Part shown: positions 51,867-61,012 of the stretch, one piece after another
How positions within the stretch are numbered: position 1 is the stretch's first letter
How the letters are laid out: each line of letters begins with the position of its first letter
NCBI RefSeq assembly: GCF_035825295.1
Contig: NZ_JAYMGI010000002.1
Location: forward strand, 3,725,001 to 3,789,000
Length of the DNA: 64,000 nucleotides
Direction: 5' to 3'
DNA from: Actinacidiphila sp. DG2A-62
GTDB lineage: Bacteria > Actinomycetota > Actinomycetes > Streptomycetales > Streptomycetaceae
Program-made: the position numbers and the translations under genes
The notes under the pieces: generated by a model
Told to the model about the DNA's origin: nothing
Databases searched by the model: none
The model's input: only the letters and a program-made list of their open reading frames with translations

Positions 51867-52260
51867 GCGGGAGTGGCTCTTTGCGACGGGTTCGACGGAC
51901 CGCGGTAGTGGCTGTTACCGACCCCGGCGAGTGCGGCAGACGTGATCTGCTCGGAGGCCGCGGCCGGGGAGGCGCCGCCGGCGTCGATGACGAGGACGGG
52001 CACGCCCATGCCGCGCAGCAGCTCCGCTGCTGCCCCGTACAGCGCGACGTTCCGGGCCGGGAAGGACGGGTCGCGGTTGAAGCGGTGCGTCGCGCCGCGA
52101 CCAAGTTCGCTTTCCGGCGGCTGTCGTCGGCTAGGTACGGTCTTGCGGCAGGAAGCGCCGGTCCAGGGACAGGGCGTTGATGTCGGGCTCAGCCAGTGCC
52201 GGCGCGTGGCGTCATCCGGCTCGATGCCCTCGGCGACGGTGCCGAGCTCCGGTCCCGCCA
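51863..52260 (-). pseudogene. Degraded gene(s) upstream of the MazG-like gene
   Basis: The 3' part ('NVALYGAAAELLRGMGVPVL' to a stop overlapping the MazG ATG) looks coding. An upstream segment ends in another frame as 'LAEPDINALSLDRRFLPQDR'. At least two reading-frame breaks. No function assignable. Confidence 0.35.
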
Positions 52261-52373
52261 CCGGTCCCCGGCAGCTCGGTGCGCCGGTTGACGCCGTCCA
52301 GCAGGGCGGCTACGCGGGTCTCGCCCTCGCTCACACCCAGATTCCGGGAGAAGTAGCCGAGAGGTACCGCAGG

Positions 52374-53030
52374 TCACGGGGTTGGGTGCGACACCCGTCC
52401 GTCAGGCCCCTGCGCCGGCCCCTGGCCGAGGACCAGCACCATGGCCGCGTGATCGGTCAGGCCGAGCTTCACCGGCCCATGCTCGTACGCGCGCAGGCGC
52501 ACCAGAGCCTCATGCCGCGCGGTGACGAAGGCGTAGGCAGGTGCGTCTCCGGCCTGGCCGGCGGTGAGGACGAACGGCAGCGGCCGACACCGGCCGTCGG
52601 CCGCGAAGTGGATCTTCGTGGTCAGTCCGCCGCGGGACCGGCCGATGGCGTGGTCGTCCGGCTCGCCGGCCGGGGCGGGCCCCGGCAGCGTGCTGGTGCG
52701 CGCGCACGATGGTGGAGTCGACGGACACGACCCAGCTGATGTCTTCGTCCGCGTCGGCCTGGGCCATCAAGGCAGTGAACACCCGCTCCCACGTGCCGTC
52801 GACGGCCCCATCCGCGGCCGGTTGAAGACGCCTCGCCAGTTGCCGTACTTCTCCGGCAGGTGCGCCCACTCGGTAGCGGTCCGGGACTTGAAGGCGATTG
52901 CGTCGAGCACCTCACGATGGTCATGCCAGCGGCCACCCCGCTTCGGCGTCCGGTCCGGGAGCAACGGCTCGATCCTCGCCCACTGCGCATCAGTCAACGA
53001 CACACCCGGACCAACGACCGGCTGACTCAT
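52374..53030 (-). mobile_element. Truncated IS5-family transposase
   Basis: N-terminal part in frame from ATG 53030: 'VSLTDAQWARIEPLLPDRTP', 'GGRWHDHREVLDAIAFKSRT'. The DDE domain continues in other frames ('VSVDSTIVRAHQHAAGAR', 'GRSRGGLTTKIHFAADGRCR', 'PFVLTAGQAGD'). The last third is missing; after ~52545 the sequence is unrelated. Terminal repeats not identified. Non-functional. Confidence 0.75.
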
Positions 53031-53047
53031 ACGAAACCGCCTAGCGG

Positions 53048-53368
53048 TCAGGGGCACCAACCTTCCCCGATAGGCGGAGTCCCCAAGTCGACCAGGCCAC
53101 CGCCATAGACGGTCTGCGCGCAGAAGTTGACCGGCGTTGTCGGGGTGGGCGGCGTGCAGTTCAGGCCGGCGTATGTACCGGGGGGAGCCACGATTCCCAA
53201 GAGCCCAAGGAGAAGTGATATCGCTGGGGTGTCGGTCGTTCCTACCGAGGCGCAATGCACGGGTGTGGAGGTCGCGGCGTGCGCGGGAGCGGCGATAGCC
53301 ACAGTTCCCGCGAGAGCCAGGGCACCAGCGCAGGCCAGCGGTGTGAGACGGGCGAGAACGGTTGTCAT
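53048..53368 (-). CDS. Small secreted hydrophobic protein
   Basis: 106 aa. Signal peptide ('LACAGALALAGTVAIAAPAH' with AHA cleavage). The mature part has four Cys and a hydrophobic stretch 'AISLLLGLLGIVAPPGTYAG'. AGGAG lies five bases before ATG. Size and Cys pattern recall surface-active proteins of sporulating actinomycetes, but it is not a chaplin. Confidence 0.6.
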   Translation of the reverse strand: MTTVLARLTPLACAGALALAGTVAIAAPAHAATSTPVHCASVGTTDTPAISLLLGLLGIVAPPGTYAGLNCTPPTPTTPVNFCAQTVYGGGLVDLGTPPIGEGWCP

Positions 53369-53499
53369 GGTGCTCCTGTCCACGAGGGTGGCCGAAGACG
53401 AAATGGTCTTCTCCGGTTGCCCCAACCTCCATGTAGGAGCAACCGGACGACAGGGCGCAGGGGCGGCGTACTTGTGCTCCGCGGGGGCGCTCACGGCGC

Positions 53500-53858
53500 A
53501 CTCAGGGAGCCACGGCGACGGCGTGGACGGTGACCCCGGTGCGGCCACGCCAGGGCCGAAAACGCTGATCCCGAGCACAGTGACGCCCGTGGTGACCAGG
53601 ACCTCGAACGTCGTCGCCGCCGGGTCGTAGGCCGCGCCGTCCCCGGCGGAGAAGCACGTCCAGACGTCGGCGCACTCACGTCCCGTAGACGTCGTACGGG
53701 TCCGCGCTCGTGCCGGTACCGGTCAGGGTGAGGTTGACAGTGAAGGTGTCGGTGACGCCGGGCGGCGTGCGCTCTGTTAGTGCGGACGATGGGGGCAGTG
53801 AGGCGAAGAGCCCCGCCGGACGACGGGAGTTTGCAGAAAGACCGGGTACCGCAGGCAC
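53500..53858 (-). pseudogene. 3' part of an interrupted phage tail-fibre-like gene
   Basis: 'VTDTFTVNLTLTGTGTSADP' followed by YDVYGT, and in another frame 'DVWTCFSAGDGAAYDPAATT' with FEVLVTTG. These are repeat types of actinophage tail-fibre proteins. The matching N-terminal piece lies 1.7 kb away (55462-55725), beyond a monooxygenase gene. Confidence 0.5.
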
Positions 53859-53981
53859 TGGACGGAACAGCAGAGTGCGTGATCATCCGATATACACTCC
53901 GCCGAAACGTGCCACTGCGCGGTTTGTTGACCGTCGTGCGCGACCACCAGGCGCTGGGCCGAGAGATGGTGAGGACCGCTG

Positions 53982-55517
53982 GTGAATGACCCGATCATTG
54001 TTGTGGGAGCCGGTCCGGTCGGACTGACCGTCGCGGGTGAGCTGGCGCGCCGGGGCGTGCCCGTGCGGGTCATCGATAAGCTGGAGGAGCCGACCGATGA
54101 GTCGCGGGCGATCCTTGTGCACGCACGGAGTCTGGAGATGTTCGAGACGATCGGGGTGGTCGAGGAACTCATCGCGGCGGGCGTCCGTACCGACGCGATG
54201 GAACTGCGCTCCGAAGGGCGGACGGTCGCTCGCGTCGGCTTCGGCGTGGTGGACAGTCCGTTCCCGTACTCGGTGACCATCGCACAGACCGATACCGAGC
54301 GGATCCTCACCGAGGCGCTGGCGCGGCACGGCGTCACGGTGGACCGGGGTGTCACCCTGACTGGGCTCGACCAGGACGCTTCGGGGGTCCGGGCGCGGGT
54401 GCGGCGACCTGACGGGTCCGAGGATGTGCTCGCCGGCTCGTGGCTGGTGGGCGCGGACGGCGCGCACAGCGACGTGCGGCACCTGGTCGGCAGCGCGCTG
54501 GCCGGGTCGTTCACGGGTGAACGGTTCCTGATGGGCGACGTGCACGCGGCCCACGACCTCGATCCGCACACCATGTACACGTACTTCTCGCGGCACGACG
54601 GTCCCCTGCTGGCCTTCCCGATGAAGGGTGACCGGATGCGGCTGATCGCGCAGGTCCCGTCGGACGCAGTGGGCCCGGCGACTCAGGAGTGGCTGCAGGA
54701 GGTCGTCGACCAGCGCTCCGACCGGCGCCTGCGGATCAAGGACTCCCTGTGGCTCACGACCTTCGAGGTCCACCACGCGCAGGTGCCGCAGTACCGTGTG
54801 GGGCGGGTGTTCCTGGCCGGGGACGCCGCGCACGTGCACAGTCCGGCGGGCGGTCAGGGCATGAACACCGGCACGCAGGACGCGTTCAACCTCGGATGGA
54901 AACTCGCACTCGCGGCCGGCACCCAGGCAGCCGAAGGGCGGGCTCTGCTGGACAGTTACCACGCGGAACGCCACCCGGTCGGCGCCAAGGTGATCGAGTT
55001 CACCACCGACCTCACCCGCGTCGGAGCCTTCACCAGCCCGGTCGCGCAGAAACTTCGCAACGGAGCGATGCACGCGATGACCGCACTCGCACCGGTGCGC
55101 CTGGCGCTGGCGGACAAAGTCGAGGAGACCGCGCTTTCGTACCGGGACAGTCCGCTCGTCGTCCCCTCCGGCGACCGTGCACATCTGGCCGCCGGCGATC
55201 ACCTGCCCACCCACCACCCCGGAGTGCGCGCCGCACTCGCAGACGGGAAGGACCACGTGCTGCTCACCCTTGCACCCGGCAGCGAGACCCCGGCGGCAGC
55301 CGCGTCGGGCTTCCGGCAGATCCTCGTCACCGCCGACGACGCGGAGCGTGACGGCTACGACACCGTGGTTGCCGACCCGGCCGCTGTCGTCGCCATCCAC
55401 CTCGGGCTGACGGGCGGCGGACGCGTCCTGGTCCGGCCGGACGGCTACGTCGGGGCGGTCATCACCCTCGGCAACGACGCACCGCTGCGGGTGTACGAAG
55501 CGCTGTTGCTGTCGTAG
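53982..55517 (+). CDS. FAD-dependent aromatic monooxygenase
   Basis: 511 aa from GTG 53982 (GAGGA seven bases upstream). FAD dinucleotide fold 'IIVVGAGPVGLTVAGELARR', DG motif 'LVGADGAHSDVRHLVG', GD motif 'FLAGDAAHVHSPAGGQGMNT', and a C-terminal thioredoxin-like domain of the phenol-hydroxylase group. Family members hydroxylate polyketides, phenols or rifamycins. It sits alone between two halves of a tail-fibre-like gene, with an AT-rich promoter (TATACA) ~90 bp upstream. Confidence 0.88.
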   Translation: MNDPIIVVGAGPVGLTVAGELARRGVPVRVIDKLEEPTDESRAILVHARSLEMFETIGVVEELIAAGVRTDAMELRSEGRTVARVGFGVVDSPFPYSVTIAQTDTERILTEALARHGVTVDRGVTLTGLDQDASGVRARVRRPDGSEDVLAGSWLVGADGAHSDVRHLVGSALAGSFTGERFLMGDVHAAHDLDPHTMYTYFSRHDGPLLAFPMKGDRMRLIAQVPSDAVGPATQEWLQEVVDQRSDRRLRIKDSLWLTTFEVHHAQVPQYRVGRVFLAGDAAHVHSPAGGQGMNTGTQDAFNLGWKLALAAGTQAAEGRALLDSYHAERHPVGAKVIEFTTDLTRVGAFTSPVAQKLRNGAMHAMTALAPVRLALADKVEETALSYRDSPLVVPSGDRAHLAAGDHLPTHHPGVRAALADGKDHVLLTLAPGSETPAAAASGFRQILVTADDAERDGYDTVVADPAAVVAIHLGLTGGGRVLVRPDGYVGAVITLGNDAPLRVYEALLLS

Positions 55518-55725
55518 GCCGCAGGCCGAAGGGCTGCTCTTCAGCGGAGCCGTCGCCGGGGAGCGCGGTCGGCTGCGCCGCGTCCGAGCTGACGATGCAG
55601 GGGTTGGTCGGGCTGCCGTTGCCGTCAACCGTGATGCCAGGACCGGCGGCCACGGCGCACGTGCAGCCGTTCGCGCCGCAGCACTTGGCCATGGGGGGCG
55701 CGAGAATGCTGCTGCTCGCCGACAT
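55462..55725 (-). pseudogene. 5' part of an interrupted phage tail-fibre-like gene
   Basis: MSASSSILAPPMAKCCGANG continues 'CTCAVAAGPGITVDGNGSPT' and NPCIVSSDAAQ, a common actinophage fibre start. Homology-like sequence fades near the monooxygenase stop; the printed frame runs on antisense to that gene. Confidence 0.5.
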
Positions 55726-55755
55726 CGTTCCCCCGCCCCGCGGGGGCGCCACCCC

Positions 55756-56262
55756 ATGAGGCCCACCCCAGCCGGCCCGGAAGCCTGGAACGCCTACCTC
55801 GCCGAGGGCAACGCCATGCAGGCCCGCAAGCGCGTCTCCGCGGACGTCCTGCTGCGCGACGAGGAGGGCCGCGTACTGCTGGTCAAGCCGACGTACAAAC
55901 CGGGCTGGGACCTGCCCGGCGGCATGGCCGAGGCCAACGAGTCGCCCGACGACGCCGCCCGCCGCGAGCTGAAGGAGGAACTCGGCCTCGATGCCGTCCT
56001 GCGCGGCCTCCTCGTGGTGGACTGGGTTCCGCCGCACGGTCCCTGGGACGACCAACTCGCCTTCATCTTCGACGGCGGCACGCTCACGTCGATTCAGGCC
56101 GCCGGGCTGCGGCCGCAGGACGGTGAGCTCGCCGAGGCGCGATTCGTCCCGCCCGATCAGGCGGCCGACGCCCTCCGCGAGCGCCTGCGGAAGCGCCTCC
56201 GCGCCGCACTGTCCTCGTGCGCGGACTCGATCCCCCGATACCTGAACGACGGCAGAAGCTGA
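55756..56262 (+). CDS. NUDIX hydrolase
   Basis: 168 aa. The Nudix box is 'GGMAEANESPDDAARRELKE' plus ELGL (GX5EX7REUXEEXGU pattern). N-terminal 'RKRVSADVLLRDEEGRVLLV' and C-terminal beta strands complete the fold. Cleaves nucleoside diphosphates linked to another moiety; the substrate cannot be read from sequence. Followed at 96 bp by a SLOG-like gene. Confidence 0.88.
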   Translation: MRPTPAGPEAWNAYLAEGNAMQARKRVSADVLLRDEEGRVLLVKPTYKPGWDLPGGMAEANESPDDAARRELKEELGLDAVLRGLLVVDWVPPHGPWDDQLAFIFDGGTLTSIQAAGLRPQDGELAEARFVPPDQAADALRERLRKRLRAALSSCADSIPRYLNDGRS

Positions 56263-56358
56263 AATCGGCGTCGTCCCAGGCGCCCGACCGGCGCTTACGG
56301 GCTCCCGGCGGGCCGACACTCTCCTCCACCGACCGCACTCCGAGAGGAAGCCGAACCC

Positions 56359-56850
56359 TTGACCGTCCTCGCCGTCACCGGCCATATGGATCTCACCGTG
56401 GACTCGGTGAGCTTGGTCCGAGAGGCGCTGCGCGAGGTGGTGGCGCGGTACCGCGGCCCCGAACTCGTCGGTGTCTCCTGCCTGGCAGCGGGTGCGGACA
56501 CCCTCTTCGCGGAAGAAGTCCTAGCGGCCGGGGGCGAGTTGGTCGCGGTCATTCCGTCCCGCGACTACCGGGCGGAGAAAGTGAAGCCCGACCACGCTCC
56601 CGCGTTCGACCGTTTGGTGCGGGATGCCACCGAGGTGGTGACCGCGCCGTTCACCACGGCCGGGCGAGAGGCATACGAAGCGGCGAACCGCGTGCTCCTG
56701 GACCGCGCGGACCGCTTGGTCGCCGTGTGGAACGGCCAACCGCCGGGCGGCAAGGGCGGCGGCACCACTGACGTGGCCCTGCGAGCGCGCGCGGCAGCCA
56801 TTCCGGTGGACGTGGTGTGGCCGCCCGGCGCCGAGCGCGCCGCGGCGTAG
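56359..56850 (+). CDS. SLOG/Rossmann nucleotide-binding protein
   Basis: 163 aa from TTG 56359 (AGAGGAAG upstream). 'MTVLAVTGHMDLTVDSVSLV', 'VGVSCLAAGADTLFAEEVLA' and 'DRADRLVAVWNGQPPGGKGG' follow the SLOG (YspA/DprA-like) pattern of Rossmann strands and glycine-rich ligand loops. SLOG domains sense or make nucleotide-derived ligands and pair with Nudix enzymes in some conflict systems. Confidence 0.7.
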   Translation: MTVLAVTGHMDLTVDSVSLVREALREVVARYRGPELVGVSCLAAGADTLFAEEVLAAGGELVAVIPSRDYRAEKVKPDHAPAFDRLVRDATEVVTAPFTTAGREAYEAANRVLLDRADRLVAVWNGQPPGGKGGGTTDVALRARAAAIPVDVVWPPGAERAAA

Positions 56851-56913
56851 GACGCCTGCACGTGGGCATCCGGGACCTGACCGCTTGCGCCCCCAGAGCG
56901 CCGCGCCCGCGGG

Positions 56914-57096
56914 TCAGGTGGTGATGAATGCGCGGACAGGGCGTTGCTCCCCCGTGCCGGTGCAGGCGCGGCATGTGGTCCCGCGTTGAAGCCCAGTCCC
57001 GGTGCAGGGCTCGCACGCCGAGGATTGAGCTGCGGCCTGCGCCCGGCGGAAGCGGGCAAGCGTCCGCGCGTGGCGCGGGTCGGTCCACTCGGTCAT
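56914..57096 (-). CDS. 60-aa DnaJ-type zinc-finger protein
   Basis: 'SACEPCTGTGLQRGTTCRAC' plus TGTG is two CxxCxGxG-like motifs as in DnaJ. GGAGG lies five bases before ATG. Similar stand-alone proteins occur in Streptomyces; role unknown. Confidence 0.6.
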   Translation of the reverse strand: MTEWTDPRHARTLARFRRAQAAAQSSACEPCTGTGLQRGTTCRACTGTGEQRPVRAFITT

Positions 57097-57121
57097 GAGC
57101 GCCTCCTTCGTCACCGGCAGG

Positions 57122-57628
57122 CTACGCCGCCCCGTCACCGCCCGAGGTGCAGTGCGACGCACAGCCACCCGGGTTGATGGGGCCGCAGCCGCCCGGCTTG
57201 GGAGTGTGGGAGCAGTCGGCCGCGACGCCCACGATCATCTCCAGGGGGCGGGTCCACAGCTCCAGGTCGGGGGCGTGGCCGGCTTCACGAATGAGGGCGA
57301 GGGTGCGGTCCATGACGCCGTCCTTGTGCCGGGTGGGGTCCGGCCGCTCGGGGTAGTGGTGCACGAACCGTCCAAGGCGTTCGCACAGGCGGGCGTAGAG
57401 GGCCGTGTGCAGGATGAGGGCGTGCCAGCCCTCGTCGACGGTCCGGGACGGGGAGAGGTACACCCCGGGGTTGCGCGCCGCGGCGGTGACGTAGGCCAGG
57501 GCGTCGATGACGATCCGCTCGGCGGTCGCCTGTTCCATGCCCGGGTTGTTGCCCAGGACGGTGGCGCTGACGTCGGCCATCTCATGGTTGGTGAGTAAGC
57601 CTCGGACATCGATGAGGGTCGCGTTCAC
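57122..57628 (-). CDS. Glycine-rich-domain family protein with Cys/Gly tail
   Basis: 168 aa from GTG 57628 (GGAAGG upstream). 'VYLSPSRTVDEGWHALILHT' and 'ALYARLCERLGRFVHHYPER' match a family found widely in Streptomyces, of unknown function. The C-terminus ends 'CSHTPKPGGCGPINPGGCAS' and HCTSGG, an unusual Cys/Gly-rich peptide. Confidence 0.6.
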   Translation of the reverse strand: MNATLIDVRGLLTNHEMADVSATVLGNNPGMEQATAERIVIDALAYVTAAARNPGVYLSPSRTVDEGWHALILHTALYARLCERLGRFVHHYPERPDPTRHKDGVMDRTLALIREAGHAPDLELWTRPLEMIVGVAADCSHTPKPGGCGPINPGGCASHCTSGGDGAA

Positions 57629-57898
57629 GAGTGGTGCCTTCCAGTCGTTAGGGCGTGGCCACCGCGCGCCGACGCTGAGGCGTTCAGTGCTCACAACGAG
57701 AGCGCCCCCATCGTGTGAGCAGTCGGGGCGCTTCTCTGCCGACGCTACGAGCAATGCGCGCACGCCAACTAGTCGTGTGCAGATTTGTGCTTGATATGCG
57801 GTCACACCTCATGGGTGCCGTAGACGCGCCTTGACGCTGCCTCCCAGAGGAGCGACAGTGCTGCACACAACTGCACGCCCATCTAAGGGGAGATCGAC

Positions 57899-58159
57899 GT
57901 GTCACTACGATTCATCGGCATCGACCCCAACACCGGCGACGAGGAAAGTCCCACCGTGTGGGTGGACGAAGAAAAGCTCGACATCGTCTTCCAGGGCTGG
58001 GAGGACGAGGCGACGTCCGCGGAGGCCGGTGCCTTCACTGTTCCGGGGCATGCCGTCGGTGTCCCGGCGGGCGAGGCCGTGATCCGTATCCCGGCCCGTA
58101 TGGTGCCGATGATCAGGGAGGCGTGTGATGTCGTCGAGCAGCGTGCCCGGCTTCGCTGA
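57899..58159 (+). CDS. Small partner protein of DUF6879 locus
   Basis: 86 aa from GTG 57899 (GGGGAG six bases upstream). MSLRFIGIDPNTGDEESPTV is the typical start, and 'AVIRIPARMVPMIREACDVV' the typical end, of a small protein that precedes DUF6879 and XRE/DUF5753 genes in Streptomyces. Overlaps the next gene by 32 bp. Confidence 0.7.
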   Translation: MSLRFIGIDPNTGDEESPTVWVDEEKLDIVFQGWEDEATSAEAGAFTVPGHAVGVPAGEAVIRIPARMVPMIREACDVVEQRARLR

Positions 58160-58658
58160 ACTTCTCAGCCAGGCCCAGCACTCCGCCGTGCACCTGGAGA
58201 TGCGCGACGCCTACTCCGTCGACCGCGAGAGGGAGAGCTTCGCCAGGTGGCGGGCGGGACACCGGCTCGACCCGGACGACCGCGCCTCGTGGTGGCGGCC
58301 GTGGCTCGACCTGATCTCCGAGACCGTGGCCCGCAACGTTGTCGTCCGCCGGGCGCGCATCGTGTCCGAGCCCGTCAGCGAGTACATCCGCTACGAGCAC
58401 TCGGGGACCTTCACCAACGTCGCCGCAGGCGAACAGGTCCGTTGGCTGCCCCGGCGCCGCGCCTCCGACATCGCCCTGCCAGGAAACGACTTCTGGCTGT
58501 TCGATGGCGCCCTCGTGCGCTGGAACCACTTCACCGGTGATGGCGCATCCGCCGGCCCCGAACTCACCGACGCCCCCGCCGCAGTCAAGCTCTGCGCGAC
58601 CGCCTTCGAGTCAGTGTGGGAAAGAGCCGTCCCGCACGACCAGTACGAGATCCACTAG
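58128..58658 (+). CDS. DUF6879 family protein
   Basis: 176 aa. 'FAELLSQAQHSAVHLEMRDA', 'YIRYEHSGTFTNVAAGEQVR' and 'GNDFWLFDGALVRWNHFTGD' are the family's marks. GGGAGG lies seven bases before ATG. Forms a conserved trio with the genes on each side; these trios act in developmental regulation in some Streptomyces, but the biochemical role is unknown. Confidence 0.8.
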   Translation: MSSSSVPGFAELLSQAQHSAVHLEMRDAYSVDRERESFARWRAGHRLDPDDRASWWRPWLDLISETVARNVVVRRARIVSEPVSEYIRYEHSGTFTNVAAGEQVRWLPRRRASDIALPGNDFWLFDGALVRWNHFTGDGASAGPELTDAPAAVKLCATAFESVWERAVPHDQYEIH

Positions 58659-58678
58659 CCAGGAGCACCGGCCGGTTC

Positions 58679-59533
58679 ATGCCCGTGTCCCCGTCGTCAT
58701 CCGCCCAGGCCGCCCGCATAGCAGTCGCCCATCGTCTGCGAGAGCTGCGCAGGAGCGCCGGACTGACGATCGTAGAGCTGGCCGACCGGTGCGGCTGGTC
58801 CCATCCGAAGACGTCCCGCATCGAAAACGCCAAGACCGCGCCGAACGCGAAGGACATCCGGGCCTGGTGCAGTGCCGTCGGCGCACAGGACCAGGCAGAG
58901 GACCTCGTAGCACAGTCTCTGCACGCCGAGTCGCTGTACGCGGAGTGGCGACACGAGGCGCGCCGCGGCCTGCGGGAGCTGCAGAGCAACTCGGCGAAGC
59001 TGTTCCGGGAGACGGCCCTTTACCGCGTTTATTCCTCGTCGCTCGTCCCCGGTCTGCTCCAGACCGAGGGCTACGCCGCGGCGGTCCTGCGCGTCAGCGC
59101 GAAGTTCAGGAACCTGCCGATCGACGACAGCGCGGACGCCGCCCGGGCCCGCGTGGAGCGCTCGCGCATCATCTATGAGCAGGGACGGCGCTTCCTCCTG
59201 CTCGTCGAGGAGGGCGTGCTCTACCACCAGATGGGCGATGCCGACGCGATGGCCGCCCAGCTCGGATTCCTGTTGACCGCCGGCGCGCTGCCCGCGGTAT
59301 CGCTGGGCATCATCCCGAAGGCGACCGCGGACCGCGCGCAGTGGCCACGCGAGACGTTCCACGTCTACGACGACAGACTGGTGTCGGTCGAGCTGGTGAG
59401 CGCGCGGGTGCGGATCAACCAGCCCAGCGAGACCGCTCTCTACGTGGCGGCGTTCGAGCAGCTGCGCGGCATGGCCGTGTACGGCGCGGACGCCCGCGCG
59501 CTGATCGTGCGGGCGATCGAGGCTTTGCGCTGA
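58679..59533 (+). CDS. XRE-family regulator with DUF5753 domain
   Basis: 284 aa. HTH 'AGLTIVELADRCGWSHPKTS' (residues ~25-80), then DUF5753 with 'YRVYSSSLVPGLLQTEGYAA' and 'RFLLLVEEGVLYHQMGDADA'. It matches the WhiJ-like family. Third gene of the DUF6879 trio. Confidence 0.85.
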   Translation: MPVSPSSSAQAARIAVAHRLRELRRSAGLTIVELADRCGWSHPKTSRIENAKTAPNAKDIRAWCSAVGAQDQAEDLVAQSLHAESLYAEWRHEARRGLRELQSNSAKLFRETALYRVYSSSLVPGLLQTEGYAAAVLRVSAKFRNLPIDDSADAARARVERSRIIYEQGRRFLLLVEEGVLYHQMGDADAMAAQLGFLLTAGALPAVSLGIIPKATADRAQWPRETFHVYDDRLVSVELVSARVRINQPSETALYVAAFEQLRGMAVYGADARALIVRAIEALR

Positions 59534-59624
59534 TCCCCATCGTCCGCACCGGGGGTTGTCCCCACCCAGGAGGGGCGGGGTTACCGGCTGGGGGTGTGGG
59601 GTGGGGCGGCCCAGCGTCGGCGGG

Positions 59625-60918
59625 GTGAACAGGAAAATGATCCTTCCGGCCGTCGCGCTCGCCTCCGCGGGGCTCCTCGGGTCCGGATGCGCGAGCACGC
59701 ACTCCGCGGCGTCCGCGGCCCACGCGGCGCACACAGGCGGGGGCGTCGGTGCGACGCCCGCCGCGTCCAGGGGGTCGAGGGCGCGGGCGGCGCTCGCGCC
59801 GACCGGGGCCAGGTCGTCTCCGCGCAGCGCGTCGCGCACATGTCCGCCGCGGCCACCGGCCGCTATCTGAGCGACGGCGGCTACGACGCGCCCGCGCCGC
59901 GCTACGGCGTCGACCAGTACCGCCTCGTCTACCGCACGGTCGACGCGGACGGGCGGGCGACCACCGCGAGCGGGCTGGTCGTGCTGCCGGACAGCGGCGC
60001 CCGCACGCTGCACACCGTCGCCTACGAGCACGGGACGCTCGTCGCGAAGTCCGACGCGCCGTCCGTGGACGAGAGCGACGCGCGGGTGTCCCCGACGCTG
60101 TTCGCCGGGCGCGGGTACGCCGCCGTCGCCCCCGACTACCTCGGCCTGGGCGAGGGCCCCGGCGTCCACCCGTACATGGACACCGCGACGGAGACGACCG
60201 CCTCGGTGGACATGCTGCGCGCCGCCCGCGCGTTCGCCGCCGGCCGCGGCCGGACGCTCGACGGCCGGGTCCTGGTCACCGGCTTCTCCCAGGGCGGCAC
60301 GGCGGCCACGGCGCTGGCCCGCGCCCTGCAGAGCGGCGTCGACCCGCACTTCGAGCCGGCCGCGCTGGCCCCGGTCAGCGGCCCGTACGACGTCCAGCAC
60401 GCCGAGATCCCCGCCGCGTTCGGCGACGACCCCACGCTCGATCCGAAGGAGGCGGCCTTCTACTTCGCGTACTGGACCGTCGCGATGAACCGCCTGCACC
60501 ACTTCTACGACGCGCCGTCGCAGGTGTTCGCGCCGCCTACGACACCACCGTGGAGGCGCTGTTCGACGGGCTGCACAGCCAGCAGCAGGTCTTCGCCCGC
60601 CTGCCCGCGACACCCGAGCAGGTGCTCACCCCGGAGTTCGTCCGCCGGCTCCGACACCCCACCGGGCCCCTGCTGGAGGCCATGCGGGTCAACGACACCA
60701 CCTGCTCGGGCTGGACCCCGCGGGCCCCCGTCCACCTCTACGCGGCGCGCGGCGACAAGGACGTCGCGATCGCCAACTCCCGCCACTGCCAAGCGGAGTT
60801 CGCCGCCTCCGGCACCACCGCGGCGCTCACCGACGTGGGCGACGTCGGCCATTTCGTCTCCCCGCTGCGGTCCATGCCGCTGATCGCCGCGTGGTTCGAA
60901 CACCTCCTGCCGGCGTAG
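59625..60918 (+). CDS. Secreted lipase / alpha-beta hydrolase (two frameshifts)
   Basis: 431 aa after two one-base repairs (between 59760 and 59830, and near 60534); the repaired length is a whole number of codons. The N-terminal signal 'MILPAVALASAGLLGSGC' is lipoprotein-like with an imperfect lipobox. Nucleophile elbow 'VLVTGFSQGGTAATALARAL' (GFSQG), Asp in 'YAARGDKDVAIANSRHC', His in 'VGDVGHFVSPL'. Similar to secretory lipases (LIP family). Start GTG 59625. Confidence 0.75.
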
Positions 60919-60952
60919 CGGCCCCGGGCGCCGCGCCGGACATCGCTCCCGC

Positions 60953-60986
60953 CCGGACAGGGCTCCCACCCGGACAGGGCTCCCAC
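60953..60986. repeat. 17-bp tandem duplication
   Basis: CCGGACAGGGCTCCCAC occurs twice head to tail in the gene-free stretch 60919-61294. Otherwise that stretch holds only the octamer repeats at 61013 and GC-rich sequence; I see no gene in it. Confidence 0.7.
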
Positions 60987-61012
60987 CCGCGGCCCGGGTC
61001 GCGCTGCCAAGC

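Noticed and set aside
51097-52104. A 335-codon leftward gene covering the MazG-like region
   Set aside because: Only about 110 internal codons resemble MazG; both ends are off-frame or antisense low-complexity sequence.
57122-57805. A longer start for the glycine-rich-domain protein at 57805
   Set aside because: The extra residues do not resemble the family, and the GTG at 57628 has a good ribosome-binding site.
58697-60613. A 638-codon leftward frame over the regulator and lipase
   Set aside because: It is antisense to two genes with clear domain motifs.
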